Of a stretch of 64,000 bases of DNA, positions 16,545 to 25,079 are shown in pieces (position 1 is the stretch's first letter; every line of letters begins with the position of its first letter). Source of the stretch: JALYOK01 sp963840785 (lineage in GTDB: Bacteria; Pseudomonadota; Gammaproteobacteria; Burkholderiales; JALYOK01); assembly GCA_963840785.1 (NCBI GenBank), contig CAWJAF010000003.1, positions 682,001 through 746,000 on the forward strand. Reading direction: 5' to 3'. The translations under genes were made by a program, and so were the position numbers. The notes under the pieces are model-generated. The model did no database searches, had not been told where the DNA came from, and was given only the letters and a program-made list of their open reading frames with translations.

Positions 16545-16653
16545 CGCCGAAAATTACAACTTCTTCACAAAGGTAACTTCGTCATGAATCGATGCCTTGT
16601 CAGGGGAGCATTTCCGAGCCAAAATGATTGCGACTATATAACGAGGCCAATTG

Positions 16654-17259
16654 ATGACCATTTCATCGCTCGAGACGTTACGCACGCTTTACGACCCCGC
16701 GCGCGAGCGCTCCGTCAAAAAGCAAATCGCATTTCTCGATCCGCATTGCCAACGCTTTATTTCGTTGTCACCGTTTCTGGTGCTGGGTACCTGTAGCGCT
16801 GCGATGCAGATGGACACCTCGCCGCGTGGCGGTGCGCCGGGTTTCGTCAAAGTGATCGACCGGCACACGCTGTTGATCCCGGATGCGCCGGGCAATAACC
16901 GGCTCGATTCGCTGGAAAATATCATTGCCACCGGGCGTGTGGGTTTGCTGTTCCTCGTTCCGGGCGTGGACGAAACCTTGCGCGTGAACGGCTCCGCCGT
17001 ACTTTCAACAGACGCGCGTGAAATTCAGTTATGCGCCGATGAAAAACGGCAGCCCAAGCTTGCGATTAAAATCAACGTGGCCGAAGCTTATCTGCATTGC
17101 GCCAAGGCGCTGATGCGCTCACATTTATGGAGTGATATATACCGCGTGGAACGCAGCGTGATGCCAAGCATGGGCGAAATGATGCGCGACCAAATTGGCG
17201 GCGACATTCCGGCCGAATCGCAAGAAGAAATGCTGAAGCGTTATGCGGCAGATTTGTAG
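16654..17259 (+). CDS. PPOX-class FMN-dependent protein, DR_2398/MSMEG_1061 type
   Basis: A 201-residue protein of the pyridoxamine 5'-phosphate oxidase-like split-barrel family. Matching segments are FISLSPFLVLGTCSAAMQMD, SPRGGAPGFVKVIDRHTLLI, NRLDSLENIIATGRVGLLFL, ETLRVNGSAVLS and KCAKAL-like YLHCAKALMRSHLW. Such proteins bind FMN and act as oxidoreductases on unidentified small molecules. I chose ATG 16654 over the TTG one codon before it. Another member of the wider family is at 56290. The gene is the first non-cassette gene right of the integron patch. Confidence 0.82.
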   Translation: MTISSLETLRTLYDPARERSVKKQIAFLDPHCQRFISLSPFLVLGTCSAAMQMDTSPRGGAPGFVKVIDRHTLLIPDAPGNNRLDSLENIIATGRVGLLFLVPGVDETLRVNGSAVLSTDAREIQLCADEKRQPKLAIKINVAEAYLHCAKALMRSHLWSDIYRVERSVMPSMGEMMRDQIGGDIPAESQEEMLKRYAADL

Positions 17260-17331
17260 CGGGCGCAGAACGAGATTTAAGGTCGTTTCAAATCGACATA
17301 TCTCGATGCTAGACCTTTTCCGATTGAATAC

Positions 17332-17407
17332 GCCACGAGCCGCGCCAATCTTGCCTCGTGGCACGGCATGCCCAGAGGCTGTTTATCCATGGGGATTTCC
17401 GGGCATA
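17332..17407. repeat. Double-hairpin dispersed repeat
   Basis: First stem GCCACGAG/CTCGTGGC (17332–17362), second stem GCATGCCC/GGGCAT (17366–17406) enclosing TTTATCCATGG. It shares TTGCCTCGTGGC with the copy at 14840. The rest of the 243-bp gap between the PPOX and DUF1304 genes shows nothing else. Confidence 0.55.
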
Positions 17408-17502
17408 CAAAAAATAACTATTGGTAGCAGACCCAAGAATATACCCGCGAAATCTCCAGCCAAATTCGATACTCTAAAGACTCGCATCGCGAAGAAAATG
17501 TC

Positions 17503-17862
17503 ATGTCCACCGTCGCTAACATCGTCGTCTTATTGATCGCGATTTTGCACGTCTATATTCTCGTGCTTGAAATGTTTCTATGGGACAAGCCCACCGGGCT
17601 GCGAGCCTTCAATCAAACACAAGAAGCCGCGACGGCAAGCAAAGTGTTGGCAGCAAACCAAGGCCTCTACAACGGCTTTTTGGCGACCGGATTATTTTGG
17701 GGCTTGAGTCTTGGCGCAAACGGTAACAGCGTTAAAATATTTTTTCTTTGCTGTGTGTTAGTTGCCGGTTTGTACGGCGCGATGACCGCTAACAAAAAGA
17801 TCCTGTCTATCCAGGCGATTCCCGCGGCAATTGGGCTCTGCCTAATTTTGTTGTCCAAATGA
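17503..17862 (+). CDS. DUF1304 family membrane protein
   Basis: A 119-residue protein with four hydrophobic segments. It carries the family hallmarks ILHVYILVLEMFLWDKP near the N-terminus and NQGLYNGFLATGLFWGL in the middle. It is an inner-membrane protein of unknown function. Its stop overlaps the next ATG (ATGA at 17859), so the two are translationally coupled. Confidence 0.85.
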   Translation: MSTVANIVVLLIAILHVYILVLEMFLWDKPTGLRAFNQTQEAATASKVLAANQGLYNGFLATGLFWGLSLGANGNSVKIFFLCCVLVAGLYGAMTANKKILSIQAIPAAIGLCLILLSK

Positions 17863-18134
17863 ATAAGCAGAAAATACCGCAGTGGCTGATCCGCTTTGCC
17901 CTGATTGTTGCCGTCCCGTCTATCGCATGTTTTGGCCTTTACTCAACGGATTACCTCGATGAAAAAAATGGAGTTTGGGCAGTGCCTGCCATATTAGCCT
18001 ACCCCGTAGCACTTATTGGGATCGGTGGCCTTGCGATGACGCTACTATCGCCAAAACGTAGCAAACCTAGAATGCTACTTTGGACAGTTATCGCGGCGAT
18101 ACCCATTTTATTTTTGCTAATATTGCGCACCTAA
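17859..18134 (+). CDS. Small membrane protein of unknown function
   Basis: A 91-residue protein with three hydrophobic stretches (FALIVAVPSIACFGLY, VPAILAYPVALIGIGGLAM, LLWTVIAAIPILFLLIL). I recognise no family. Coupling to the DUF1304 gene by a 4-nt overlap suggests they work together at the membrane. Confidence 0.65.
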   Translation: MNKQKIPQWLIRFALIVAVPSIACFGLYSTDYLDEKNGVWAVPAILAYPVALIGIGGLAMTLLSPKRSKPRMLLWTVIAAIPILFLLILRT

Positions 18135-18216
18135 CACGCACTGGCACATGACGTGACGCAACGCCGAATGCTGCGTAAAATTCGATCTTTGAACGTCCTT
18201 CCATAGGGGCAACAAG

Positions 18217-19050
18217 ATGTCTACTATCTTCACACCCGAGCAACGCGCCGCCTACGAACGCGACGGCTTCGTGATGATCCGCTCGCTTTTCGATGCCGAG
18301 GAAATCGGCATCTTGCGCGAGGCGATCGAGCACGATCCGCAATTACGCGAAAGCCTTTACGATCGCAAAGATTCCGAAGGCAAAGCCACGCGCATGGCGA
18401 CGTGGAATCACCCCGGCGATAGCGCCTACGGCCTCGCCGCGCGTTCTCACCGCGTGGTGGATACGATGGAAGACATGCTCGGCGGCGAGGTATATCACTA
18501 TCATTCCAAGCTCACGGCGAAGGAGCCGCACGTTGGCGGCGCTTGGGAGTGGCATCAGGATTATGGCTATTGGTATCACAACGGCTGCGTTTATCCATAT
18601 ATGGCGAGCGTAATGCTGGCGCTGGATCATTCGACGCGCGAGAACGGTTGCTTGCAAGTGTTACGAGGTTCGCATCTTGCCGGGCGCGTTGATCACGGCG
18701 TGTTACCGGGCGAACAGGTCGGCGCTGATCCGCGCCGCGTCGAGCAAATGCTAAAGCAACTCGAATTGGTGTACGCAGAAATGGCGCCGGGCGATGGGTT
18801 GTTTTTCCACGCGAACGTAATGCATCGTTCCGACCAAAACCGCTCCGACAATCGGCGCTGGACGGTTTTGTTTTGCTACAACGCCGCGCGAAATAATCCT
18901 TACCTTGAACATCATCATCCGTTTTACACGCCGCTTGTTAAAGTGCCGGACGATGCGGTGAAGAAAGCCGGTTTGAAATTCGCCAATGCCGATGATTCTT
19001 ATTTTCGCAAAACTTTTTCTAATCCACCGGAATTGACGAAGCGATTTTGA
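18217..19050 (+). CDS. Phytanoyl-CoA dioxygenase (PhyH) family protein
   Basis: A 277-residue Fe(II)/2-oxoglutarate-dependent oxygenase. The metal-binding HxD is in WEWHQDYGYW (about residue 111) and the distal His in FFHANVMHRSDQNRSDNRRW, whose Arg binds 2-oxoglutarate. The DNGCLQ-like ENGCLQVLRGSH segment is also typical. The PhyH family hydroxylates acyl-CoA, ectoine or other small molecules; nothing here fixes the substrate. It stands alone and is followed by an inverted repeat that could serve as a terminator. Confidence 0.87.
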   Translation: MSTIFTPEQRAAYERDGFVMIRSLFDAEEIGILREAIEHDPQLRESLYDRKDSEGKATRMATWNHPGDSAYGLAARSHRVVDTMEDMLGGEVYHYHSKLTAKEPHVGGAWEWHQDYGYWYHNGCVYPYMASVMLALDHSTRENGCLQVLRGSHLAGRVDHGVLPGEQVGADPRRVEQMLKQLELVYAEMAPGDGLFFHANVMHRSDQNRSDNRRWTVLFCYNAARNNPYLEHHHPFYTPLVKVPDDAVKKAGLKFANADDSYFRKTFSNPPELTKRF

Positions 19051-19056
19051 AATTTG

Positions 19057-19138
19057 TGTCATTCCCGCGTAGGCGGGAATCCATTTGGCGCATCAATTCG
19101 TGACGGTACTGTGGATTCCCGCCTGCGCGGGAATGACA
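19057..19138. repeat. Inverted repeat, ATTCCCGC family
   Basis: Arms TGTCATTCCCGCGTAGGCGG and the reverse complement ending CGCGGGAATGACA flank about 35 bp. Each arm is itself a small hairpin. Relatives are at about 57003–57031 (single arm) and 63042–63110 (both arms). This kind of repeat is common in beta- and gammaproteobacterial genomes. Confidence 0.75.
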
Positions 19139-19157
19139 GGAATTAAAGGTGATCGAA

Positions 19158-19622
19158 ATGCAATACGCCTCGAGAATAATTTGGCACCGAAACGGCGCAA
19201 TATTCACGGACAATCGCTACAGCCGAAAGCATGCCTGGCAATTCGATGGCGGCGTTAAAGTCCCAGCCTCGAGTTCGCCGCAAGTGGTGCGAGCGCCGCT
19301 ATCCGACGCAGCCGCAGTTGATCCGGAAGAAGCCTTTGTCGCCTCGCTCGCGAGTTGTCATATGCTTTGGTTCCTCGATATCGCCGCTCGCGCTGGATTT
19401 GTCATCGATTCGTACGTTGACGATGCCGCCGGCACGCTGGCAAAAAACAGCGCGGGGAAATTGGCGATGACCGTTGTAACGCTTAAGCCCAATGTGATTT
19501 TTTCCGGCGACAAACAACCGTCCCGCGAAGAAATTGAACGCATGCATCACAAAGCCCACGAGGAATGTTTCATCGCAAACTCGGTGACTTCGGAAGTCCG
19601 CTGCGAACCGATTTTCGAATGA
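19158..19622 (+). CDS. OsmC family protein
   Basis: A 154-residue OsmC/Ohr-fold protein. The two peroxidatic cysteines are visible in ASLASCHMLWFLDIAARAG and AHEECFIANSV, with the expected spacing. These proteins reduce organic peroxides in the cytoplasm. I chose ATG 19158, which has AAAGGTG upstream, over GTG 19149. Ordinary single gene between repeats. Confidence 0.85.
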   Translation: MQYASRIIWHRNGAIFTDNRYSRKHAWQFDGGVKVPASSSPQVVRAPLSDAAAVDPEEAFVASLASCHMLWFLDIAARAGFVIDSYVDDAAGTLAKNSAGKLAMTVVTLKPNVIFSGDKQPSREEIERMHHKAHEECFIANSVTSEVRCEPIFE

Positions 19623-19632
19623 TATTTGATAA

Positions 19633-19735
19633 TGTAACCCGAGCCTCATACACATACGCGCACCTCAGATGTCTTGGAATATGCCCCGAAAGCCGCATGG
19701 ATAATGGCTCCCAGGCCATCGCCTGCGCATTGAGA
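19633..19735. repeat. Dispersed repeat copy with AGCCGCATGGATAATGGCT core
   Basis: The hairpin core at 19691–19709 (AGCC…GGCT around GCATGGATAAT) is shared with copies at 22195, 32609 and, less exactly, 43958 and 47400. The region precedes fhs. Confidence 0.6.
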
Positions 19736-19814
19736 AAAAACACTGGCCACCGAATTTTAGTCCCTAGCAGTTTCCGGTAAAATTCCCCTTTAGTCACCAC
19801 GCCCTCTCCGCGCC

Positions 19815-21491
19815 ATGTCATCCGATATCGAAATCGCTCAGAAAGCCAAACTCCGCCGCGTCATCGAACTTGCCAAAGATCGTCTCGGTATTCCCGAAGA
19901 TGCGCTGGAACCCTACGGCCATTACAAAGCCAAAGTCTCGCTCGATTATCTTGATTCGCTGAAAGATAAACCCAACGGAAAATTAATTCTCGTCACGGCC
20001 ATTAGCCCTACGCCAGCGGGCGAAGGCAAGACCACGACAACGGTCGGCCTCGGCGATGCGCTCAATCGCATCGGCAAGAAAACCGTCGTGTGTTTGCGCG
20101 AGCCGAGTTTGGGCCCAGTGTTCGGTATGAAAGGCGGCGCGGCCGGCGGCGGCTACGCGCAAATCGTGCCGATGGAAGATATCAATCTGCATTTCACCGG
20201 CGACTTTAGCGCCATTGCGCTGGCGAATAATCTGCTCGCCGCGCTGCTCGATAATCACATTCATCACGGCAATGCGCTGAATATCGACGTGCGCCGCATT
20301 ACCTGGAAACGCGTCGTCGATATGAATGATCGCGCGTTGCGCGATATCGTCGTCTCGCTCGGTGGGCCGGGTAACGGCTATCCGCGCGAAGATGGTTTCG
20401 ATATCGTTGTCGCCTCGGAAGTGATGGCAATTTTTTGTTTGGCGATTTCGATCAAAGATTTGAAAGAGCGACTTGGGAATATTGTCGTCGCATATACCAA
20501 AGACCAAAAGCCGGTGCGTGCACGGGATCTAAATGCTCATGGTGCGATGACAGTGTTGCTGAAAGATGCGCTCAAACCCAATCTCGCGCAGACTTTGGAA
20601 AACAATCCCGCCTTCATCCACGGCGGTCCGTTTGCCAATATCGCCCATGGTTGCAACACGGTCATCGCCACCCAAGCCTCGCTCAAGCTCGGCGATTATG
20701 TCGTCACGGAAGCGGGCTTCGGCGCCGATCTGGGCGCAGAAAAATTCGTCGATATCAAATGCCGAAAATCAGGATTGCGGCCCGATGCTTGCGTGCTCGT
20801 CGCGACGATTCGTGCGCTTAAATTCCACGGCGGCGCGGATTTGAAAAACCTCAATACGGAAGATCTCGTGGCGCTGGAAAAAGGTCTGACCAACTTGGAA
20901 CGTCACGTCAAAAATGTGACACAGCACTACGGCCTACCCTGCGTCGTTTCCATCAATCATTTCACGGCCGACACGGATGCGGAAGTAAAGTTGTTGCAAG
21001 ATAAGTTATCGAAACTCGGCGTCAATGCCGTTCTCGCAAAACACTGGGCTCACGGTGGCGCGGGGGCGGAAGACTTAGCGCGCGCAGTCGTGAAACTTTG
21101 CGACAACCCGTCATCGAAAATGAAATTGGTTTATGAGGACCAAGCGACGCTGTGGGACAAAATCAAAACCGTCGCGACGAAAATTTACGGCGCCGCGGAC
21201 ATTTCCGCAGACGCCAAAGTCAAAGCGCAATTGCAGAAATATCAAGACGACGGTTACGGCCATTACCCGATATGTATCGCGAAAACGCAGTATTCGTTTT
21301 CCACCGACGCAACGGCGCGCGGTGCACCGAGCGGCCATGTGGTGAATGTGCGTGAAGTACGGCTTTCGGCGGGCGCGGAATTTATCGTTGCCGTGTGCGG
21401 TGACATCATGACCATGCCGGGTCTGCCGAAAATTCCGTCGGCGGAGAAAATCGATCTCGACGAGAATGGCAAAGTTGTCGGCCTATTCTAA
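19815..21491 (+). CDS. fhs: Formate–tetrahydrofolate ligase
   Basis: A 558-residue enzyme that makes 10-formyl-THF from formate, ATP and THF for one-carbon metabolism. The ATP-binding TPAGEGKTTTTVGLGDAL lies at about residue 67, followed by REPSLGPVFGMKGGAAGGGY, the FTGDFSAI and GGPFANIAHGCNTV segments, and EAGFGADLGAEKF, all conserved. The length is normal for the family. The 3' end overlaps the glycosylase gene by 26 nt. Confidence 0.96.
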   Translation: MSSDIEIAQKAKLRRVIELAKDRLGIPEDALEPYGHYKAKVSLDYLDSLKDKPNGKLILVTAISPTPAGEGKTTTTVGLGDALNRIGKKTVVCLREPSLGPVFGMKGGAAGGGYAQIVPMEDINLHFTGDFSAIALANNLLAALLDNHIHHGNALNIDVRRITWKRVVDMNDRALRDIVVSLGGPGNGYPREDGFDIVVASEVMAIFCLAISIKDLKERLGNIVVAYTKDQKPVRARDLNAHGAMTVLLKDALKPNLAQTLENNPAFIHGGPFANIAHGCNTVIATQASLKLGDYVVTEAGFGADLGAEKFVDIKCRKSGLRPDACVLVATIRALKFHGGADLKNLNTEDLVALEKGLTNLERHVKNVTQHYGLPCVVSINHFTADTDAEVKLLQDKLSKLGVNAVLAKHWAHGGAGAEDLARAVVKLCDNPSSKMKLVYEDQATLWDKIKTVATKIYGAADISADAKVKAQLQKYQDDGYGHYPICIAKTQYSFSTDATARGAPSGHVVNVREVRLSAGAEFIVAVCGDIMTMPGLPKIPSAEKIDLDENGKVVGLF

Positions 21492-22113
21492 AGGCGAGAT
21501 CCCGCGCTATTGGGACGAAGCGCTAGCGGGCTTAAGCAAGCGCGATCGCGTGCTGAAAAAAATTATCGCGAACTATCCGCGCAGCGTGATGACCTGCCGC
21601 GGCGAGCCGTTTTTCACGCTCGCCCGCGCGATCGTCGGCCAGCAAATTTCCGTCAAAGCGGCGCAAAGCGTGTGGGGAAAACTGATGCTCGCCTACCCGG
21701 AATTTACGCCGCAGAAAATGTCACGCGCGCGCGTTACGCGGCTGCGAAGTTGCGGTCTGTCGGAACGCAAAGCGGAGTACATTCGCGATCTCGCGGGCCA
21801 TCTCGCCAAAGGTAAAATCGAGCCTTCGACCTGGGCAGAACGTCATGACGACGACATCATCAAAGATCTCACGCAAGTCAAAGGTATCGGCCGCTGGACT
21901 GCGGAGATGTTTCTGATGTTCAATTTACTGCGTGCGGATATTTTGCCGCTTGGCGACATCGGCTTGCTCAACGCCATTCATTTGCATTACAACGATAGCG
22001 AGCCGATGCATGTAGACGATGTTCAATCCCTTGCCGAAAAATGGCGACCCTGGCGCAGCGTCGCGACTTGGTTTTTGTGGCGCAGCCTGGATCCGGTGCC
22101 TGTCGAGTATTAG
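21466..22113 (+). CDS. DNA-3-methyladenine glycosylase (AlkA-type, HhH-GPD)
   Basis: A 215-residue base-excision repair glycosylase. The HhH motif LTQVKGIGRWTAEMFLMF is followed by the catalytic Asp in LPLGDIGLLNA; the AIVGQQISVKAAQSVWGKL helix is also typical. It removes alkylated purines from DNA. The ATG lies inside the end of fhs (26-nt overlap, different frame), so it is probably translationally coupled to fhs, an unusual partner. Confidence 0.88.
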   Translation: MAKLSAYSKGEIPRYWDEALAGLSKRDRVLKKIIANYPRSVMTCRGEPFFTLARAIVGQQISVKAAQSVWGKLMLAYPEFTPQKMSRARVTRLRSCGLSERKAEYIRDLAGHLAKGKIEPSTWAERHDDDIIKDLTQVKGIGRWTAEMFLMFNLLRADILPLGDIGLLNAIHLHYNDSEPMHVDDVQSLAEKWRPWRSVATWFLWRSLDPVPVEY

Positions 22114-22526
22114 GTTGCATTCATGCACCGGCGCTATTGAATAGTCCATAAATGCACCCAACTTTTTCATTGCATGAAACATTGACCGCCCCAAGAGCCG
22201 CATGGATAAAGGCTTTCAGGCCATGTCACGCCAAGCGGCAATAGTGGTGCGGCACCTGGCAAAGGCACTAATGTAGGGTGCATTGATGCACCACGCCAAG
22301 TAAACGGTGCATGAATGCACCCTACGCGGCGCTTATAGTTCCTGTTTGCTGCGATTTCTTATACTATGGCTGGTACCAACGTGATGCAATGGGTCGCGTG
22401 TTGCGAATTATCCGACGCTAACGATCACCGAGCGGTGACGCGGCGTTTGGTTGCTTTTCTGACGGCCGGACGAAAAGCGCCCGTGCCGCCAACGATGCTA
22501 AGTTTGCAGAAAAGGAGGTCGACGAA
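22114..22526. repeat. Intergenic region with two repeat families
   Basis: About 410 bp without a gene. At 22195–22217 lies a GAGCCGCATGGATAAAGGC copy. At 22273–22325 an inverted repeat runs from GTAGGGTGCATTGATGCACC to GGTGCATGAATGCACCCTAC. A partial relative lies at about 22117–22160. The last part probably carries the fadE promoter; a strong AAAGGAGGT ribosome site is at about 22511–22519. Confidence 0.65.
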
Positions 22527-25010
22527 ATGACTGCCACATTGATTGCAATTGCCATTGCGATAGCAGGAATCACGGGGCTTTGTTATTTTCGCGCAAACGG
22601 CTGGGCTTGGGTTGCATCCATTGCCGCGTACTTAGTCGGCACGATGATCTTGTTGCCAGGCCATCGCAGTATTCTTTTGTGGGTCATCACCTGGCTCATT
22701 TTCAGCGCCGTTGCAGTCGTCCTCAACCACAGTCCAATTCGGCGCCGTTTTCTAAGCGATCCTTTATTCGGTTGGTACAAGAATCTGCTACCTGCTGTTT
22801 CGCAAACGGAACAAGAGGCACTGGAAGCCGGCACGGTTTGGTGGGACGGCGAATTGTTCACCGGCAAACCCGATTGGAAAAAATTACTCGCCTATCCAAA
22901 GCCGACGTTAAGCGCAGAGGAACAGGCGTTTCTCGATGGGCCGGCGGAACAGTTATGCGCCATGGTCGACGATTGGAAAATCACCCACGAACTCTACGAC
23001 TTGCCGCCGGAAATCTGGCGCTTCATCGGCGAAAAAGGTTTTCTCGGCATGATCATTCCGAAGCACTACGGTGGCTTGGAATTTTCCGCCCGAGCCCATT
23101 CGGAAGTGGTGATGAAGTTGTCGTCGCGATCGAGCGCAACGGCCGTGACGGTGATGGTTCCCAATTCCCTCGGCCCGGCGGAATTGTTGATGCATTACGG
23201 CACCGAGCAACAGAAAAATCATTATCTACCGCGCCTCGCCAAAGGGCTGGAAATTCCCTGCTTCGCGCTGACCGGGCCGGATGCCGGCTCCGACGCGGGA
23301 TCGATCCCGGATTTCGGCATCGTCTGCCGCCAAGATTGGAATGGCGACAAAGATGTGCTCGGTATTCGCGTCACGTGGGAAAAACGCTATATCACGCTGG
23401 GGCCCGTCGCGACCCTGCTTGGCCTCGCATTTAAACTTTACGATCCCGATCATCTCGTTTCCAGCAGTGAAGATATCGGCATCACGCTCGCATTGATTCC
23501 AACCAAAACCCCCGGCGTGAACATCGGCCGCCGTCACCTGCCGCTCAACGGTGTGTTCCAAAACGGCCCGAACTCGGGGAAAGATATTTTCATCCCGATG
23601 GAATGGATCATCGGCGGGCAAGCGCGCATCGGCCAAGGTTGGCGCATGCTGATGGAATGCCTTGCCGCGGGGCGTTCGATTTCATTGCCGGCGCAATCGA
23701 TTGCCGCCGCAAAACTTTGCGCGCGCGCAACCGGCGCGTACTCACGCATACGCCAACAGTTCTCGACGCCGATCGGAAAATTCGAAGGCGTCGAAGAAGC
23801 CCTCGCCCGCATCGGCGGCAACGCCTACATGATGGACGCGGCGCGGGTGATGACCGCCGGCGCGGTCGATCTTGGCGAAAAACCATCGGTGCCGTCGGCC
23901 ATCGTCAAATATCACATGACCGAACGCATGCGTGCCGTCATCAACGATGCGATGGATATTCATGGCGGCAAAGGCATTTGCCTTGGGCCTAACAACTATC
24001 TAGGCCGCGCCTACCAACTGGTGCCGGTTGCCATCACCGTCGAAGGCGCGAACATTCTCACGCGCAGCATGATCATCTTTGGCCAAGGCGCGATCCGCGG
24101 CCATCCGTATGTTCTACGTGAATTGGAAACTTCGCGCATGAGTGATGCCGAACAAGCCGCCGAGCAATTCGACGGCTTGTTGTGGGAGCACGCCAGCTTC
24201 TCGGTGATGAATGCGGCACGCTCGTTAGTGTTAGGTTTAAGCGGCGGACGCGGGACTGCGGCACCCGGTGCGCCCGAAGTGAAACGCTACTACCAACAAA
24301 TGAATCGCTTCGCCGCGGCATTTGCGCTGCTCGCCGATATCGCGATGATGGTGATGGGCGGCGAATTGAAGCGCAAAGAAAAATTGTCGGCGCGCTTGGG
24401 CGATGTGTTGTCGAATCTTTATCTGTCGTCGGCTGCGCTAAAACGCTATGAAGACGACGGCCAGCACCAAGCCGATCTGCCATTTCTGTTGTGGTCGCTG
24501 CACGATGCGTTCTTCAAATTACAAATCGCAATGGATGGCGTTCTGGCGAATTTCCCGAATCGACCCCTTGCTTGGATTCTAAGGCGCTTGGTGTTTCCCA
24601 AAGGCTTGACGCTGGAGGCGCCGAGCGATGCAATGGGGCATCGGGTCGCGAAGCTCTTGCTTGAGCCGTCGGAAGCACGCGATCGACTGACGCGCGGCAT
24701 TTATTCGCCGCGCCGTGAAGATGATGCGGTGGGCTGCCTGGAAATCGCGCTCGACGCGGCCATCGCCGCTGAAGCGGTTCAGGCCAAGCTACGTGCCGGC
24801 AAAAAATCCGGCTTGATCGAGGGCCGGACGGCGGATGATCTCACCGAACAGGCGCTGGAAAAAGGCGTGATCACAGTCGCTGATGTGGAAATTTTGCAGC
24901 GCGCGAAGCAGCTCACTCGCAAAGTGATTATGGTCGACGATTTCCCGCAAGATTTTGGCCGGGCAACGCAAAAATGGCAAGAGCCGGAACGCCTTAGCGC
25001 GTTGATGTAG
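22527..25010 (+). CDS. fadE: Acyl-CoA dehydrogenase, FadE type
   Basis: A large (827-residue) acyl-CoA dehydrogenase that catalyses the first oxidation of fatty-acid beta-oxidation. Two to three N-terminal hydrophobic segments (about 1–70) suggest membrane association, as in E. coli FadE. The dehydrogenase core follows (FIGEKGFLGMIIPKHYGGLE, CFALTGPDAGSDAGSIPD, SIAAAKLCARATGAYSRIRQQF, DIHGGKGICLGPNNYLG). A FadE-specific C-terminal domain reaches residue 827. A strong ribosome site AAAGGAGG precedes ATG 22527. It heads a fatty-acid cluster on one strand. Confidence 0.93.
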   Translation: MTATLIAIAIAIAGITGLCYFRANGWAWVASIAAYLVGTMILLPGHRSILLWVITWLIFSAVAVVLNHSPIRRRFLSDPLFGWYKNLLPAVSQTEQEALEAGTVWWDGELFTGKPDWKKLLAYPKPTLSAEEQAFLDGPAEQLCAMVDDWKITHELYDLPPEIWRFIGEKGFLGMIIPKHYGGLEFSARAHSEVVMKLSSRSSATAVTVMVPNSLGPAELLMHYGTEQQKNHYLPRLAKGLEIPCFALTGPDAGSDAGSIPDFGIVCRQDWNGDKDVLGIRVTWEKRYITLGPVATLLGLAFKLYDPDHLVSSSEDIGITLALIPTKTPGVNIGRRHLPLNGVFQNGPNSGKDIFIPMEWIIGGQARIGQGWRMLMECLAAGRSISLPAQSIAAAKLCARATGAYSRIRQQFSTPIGKFEGVEEALARIGGNAYMMDAARVMTAGAVDLGEKPSVPSAIVKYHMTERMRAVINDAMDIHGGKGICLGPNNYLGRAYQLVPVAITVEGANILTRSMIIFGQGAIRGHPYVLRELETSRMSDAEQAAEQFDGLLWEHASFSVMNAARSLVLGLSGGRGTAAPGAPEVKRYYQQMNRFAAAFALLADIAMMVMGGELKRKEKLSARLGDVLSNLYLSSAALKRYEDDGQHQADLPFLLWSLHDAFFKLQIAMDGVLANFPNRPLAWILRRLVFPKGLTLEAPSDAMGHRVAKLLLEPSEARDRLTRGIYSPRREDDAVGCLEIALDAAIAAEAVQAKLRAGKKSGLIEGRTADDLTEQALEKGVITVADVEILQRAKQLTRKVIMVDDFPQDFGRATQKWQEPERLSALM

Positions 25011-25079
25011 GATCGCTATCGAAAATCCAACATTAGTGATAGGCTTTCTCCAACAATCTAAACAACATGGCACAACCCC

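Noticed and set aside
16545..16650. attC site after the CcbP-like gene
   Set aside because: No RYYYAAC/GTTRRRY pair with complementary arms is visible, so the right end of the cassette array is undefined.
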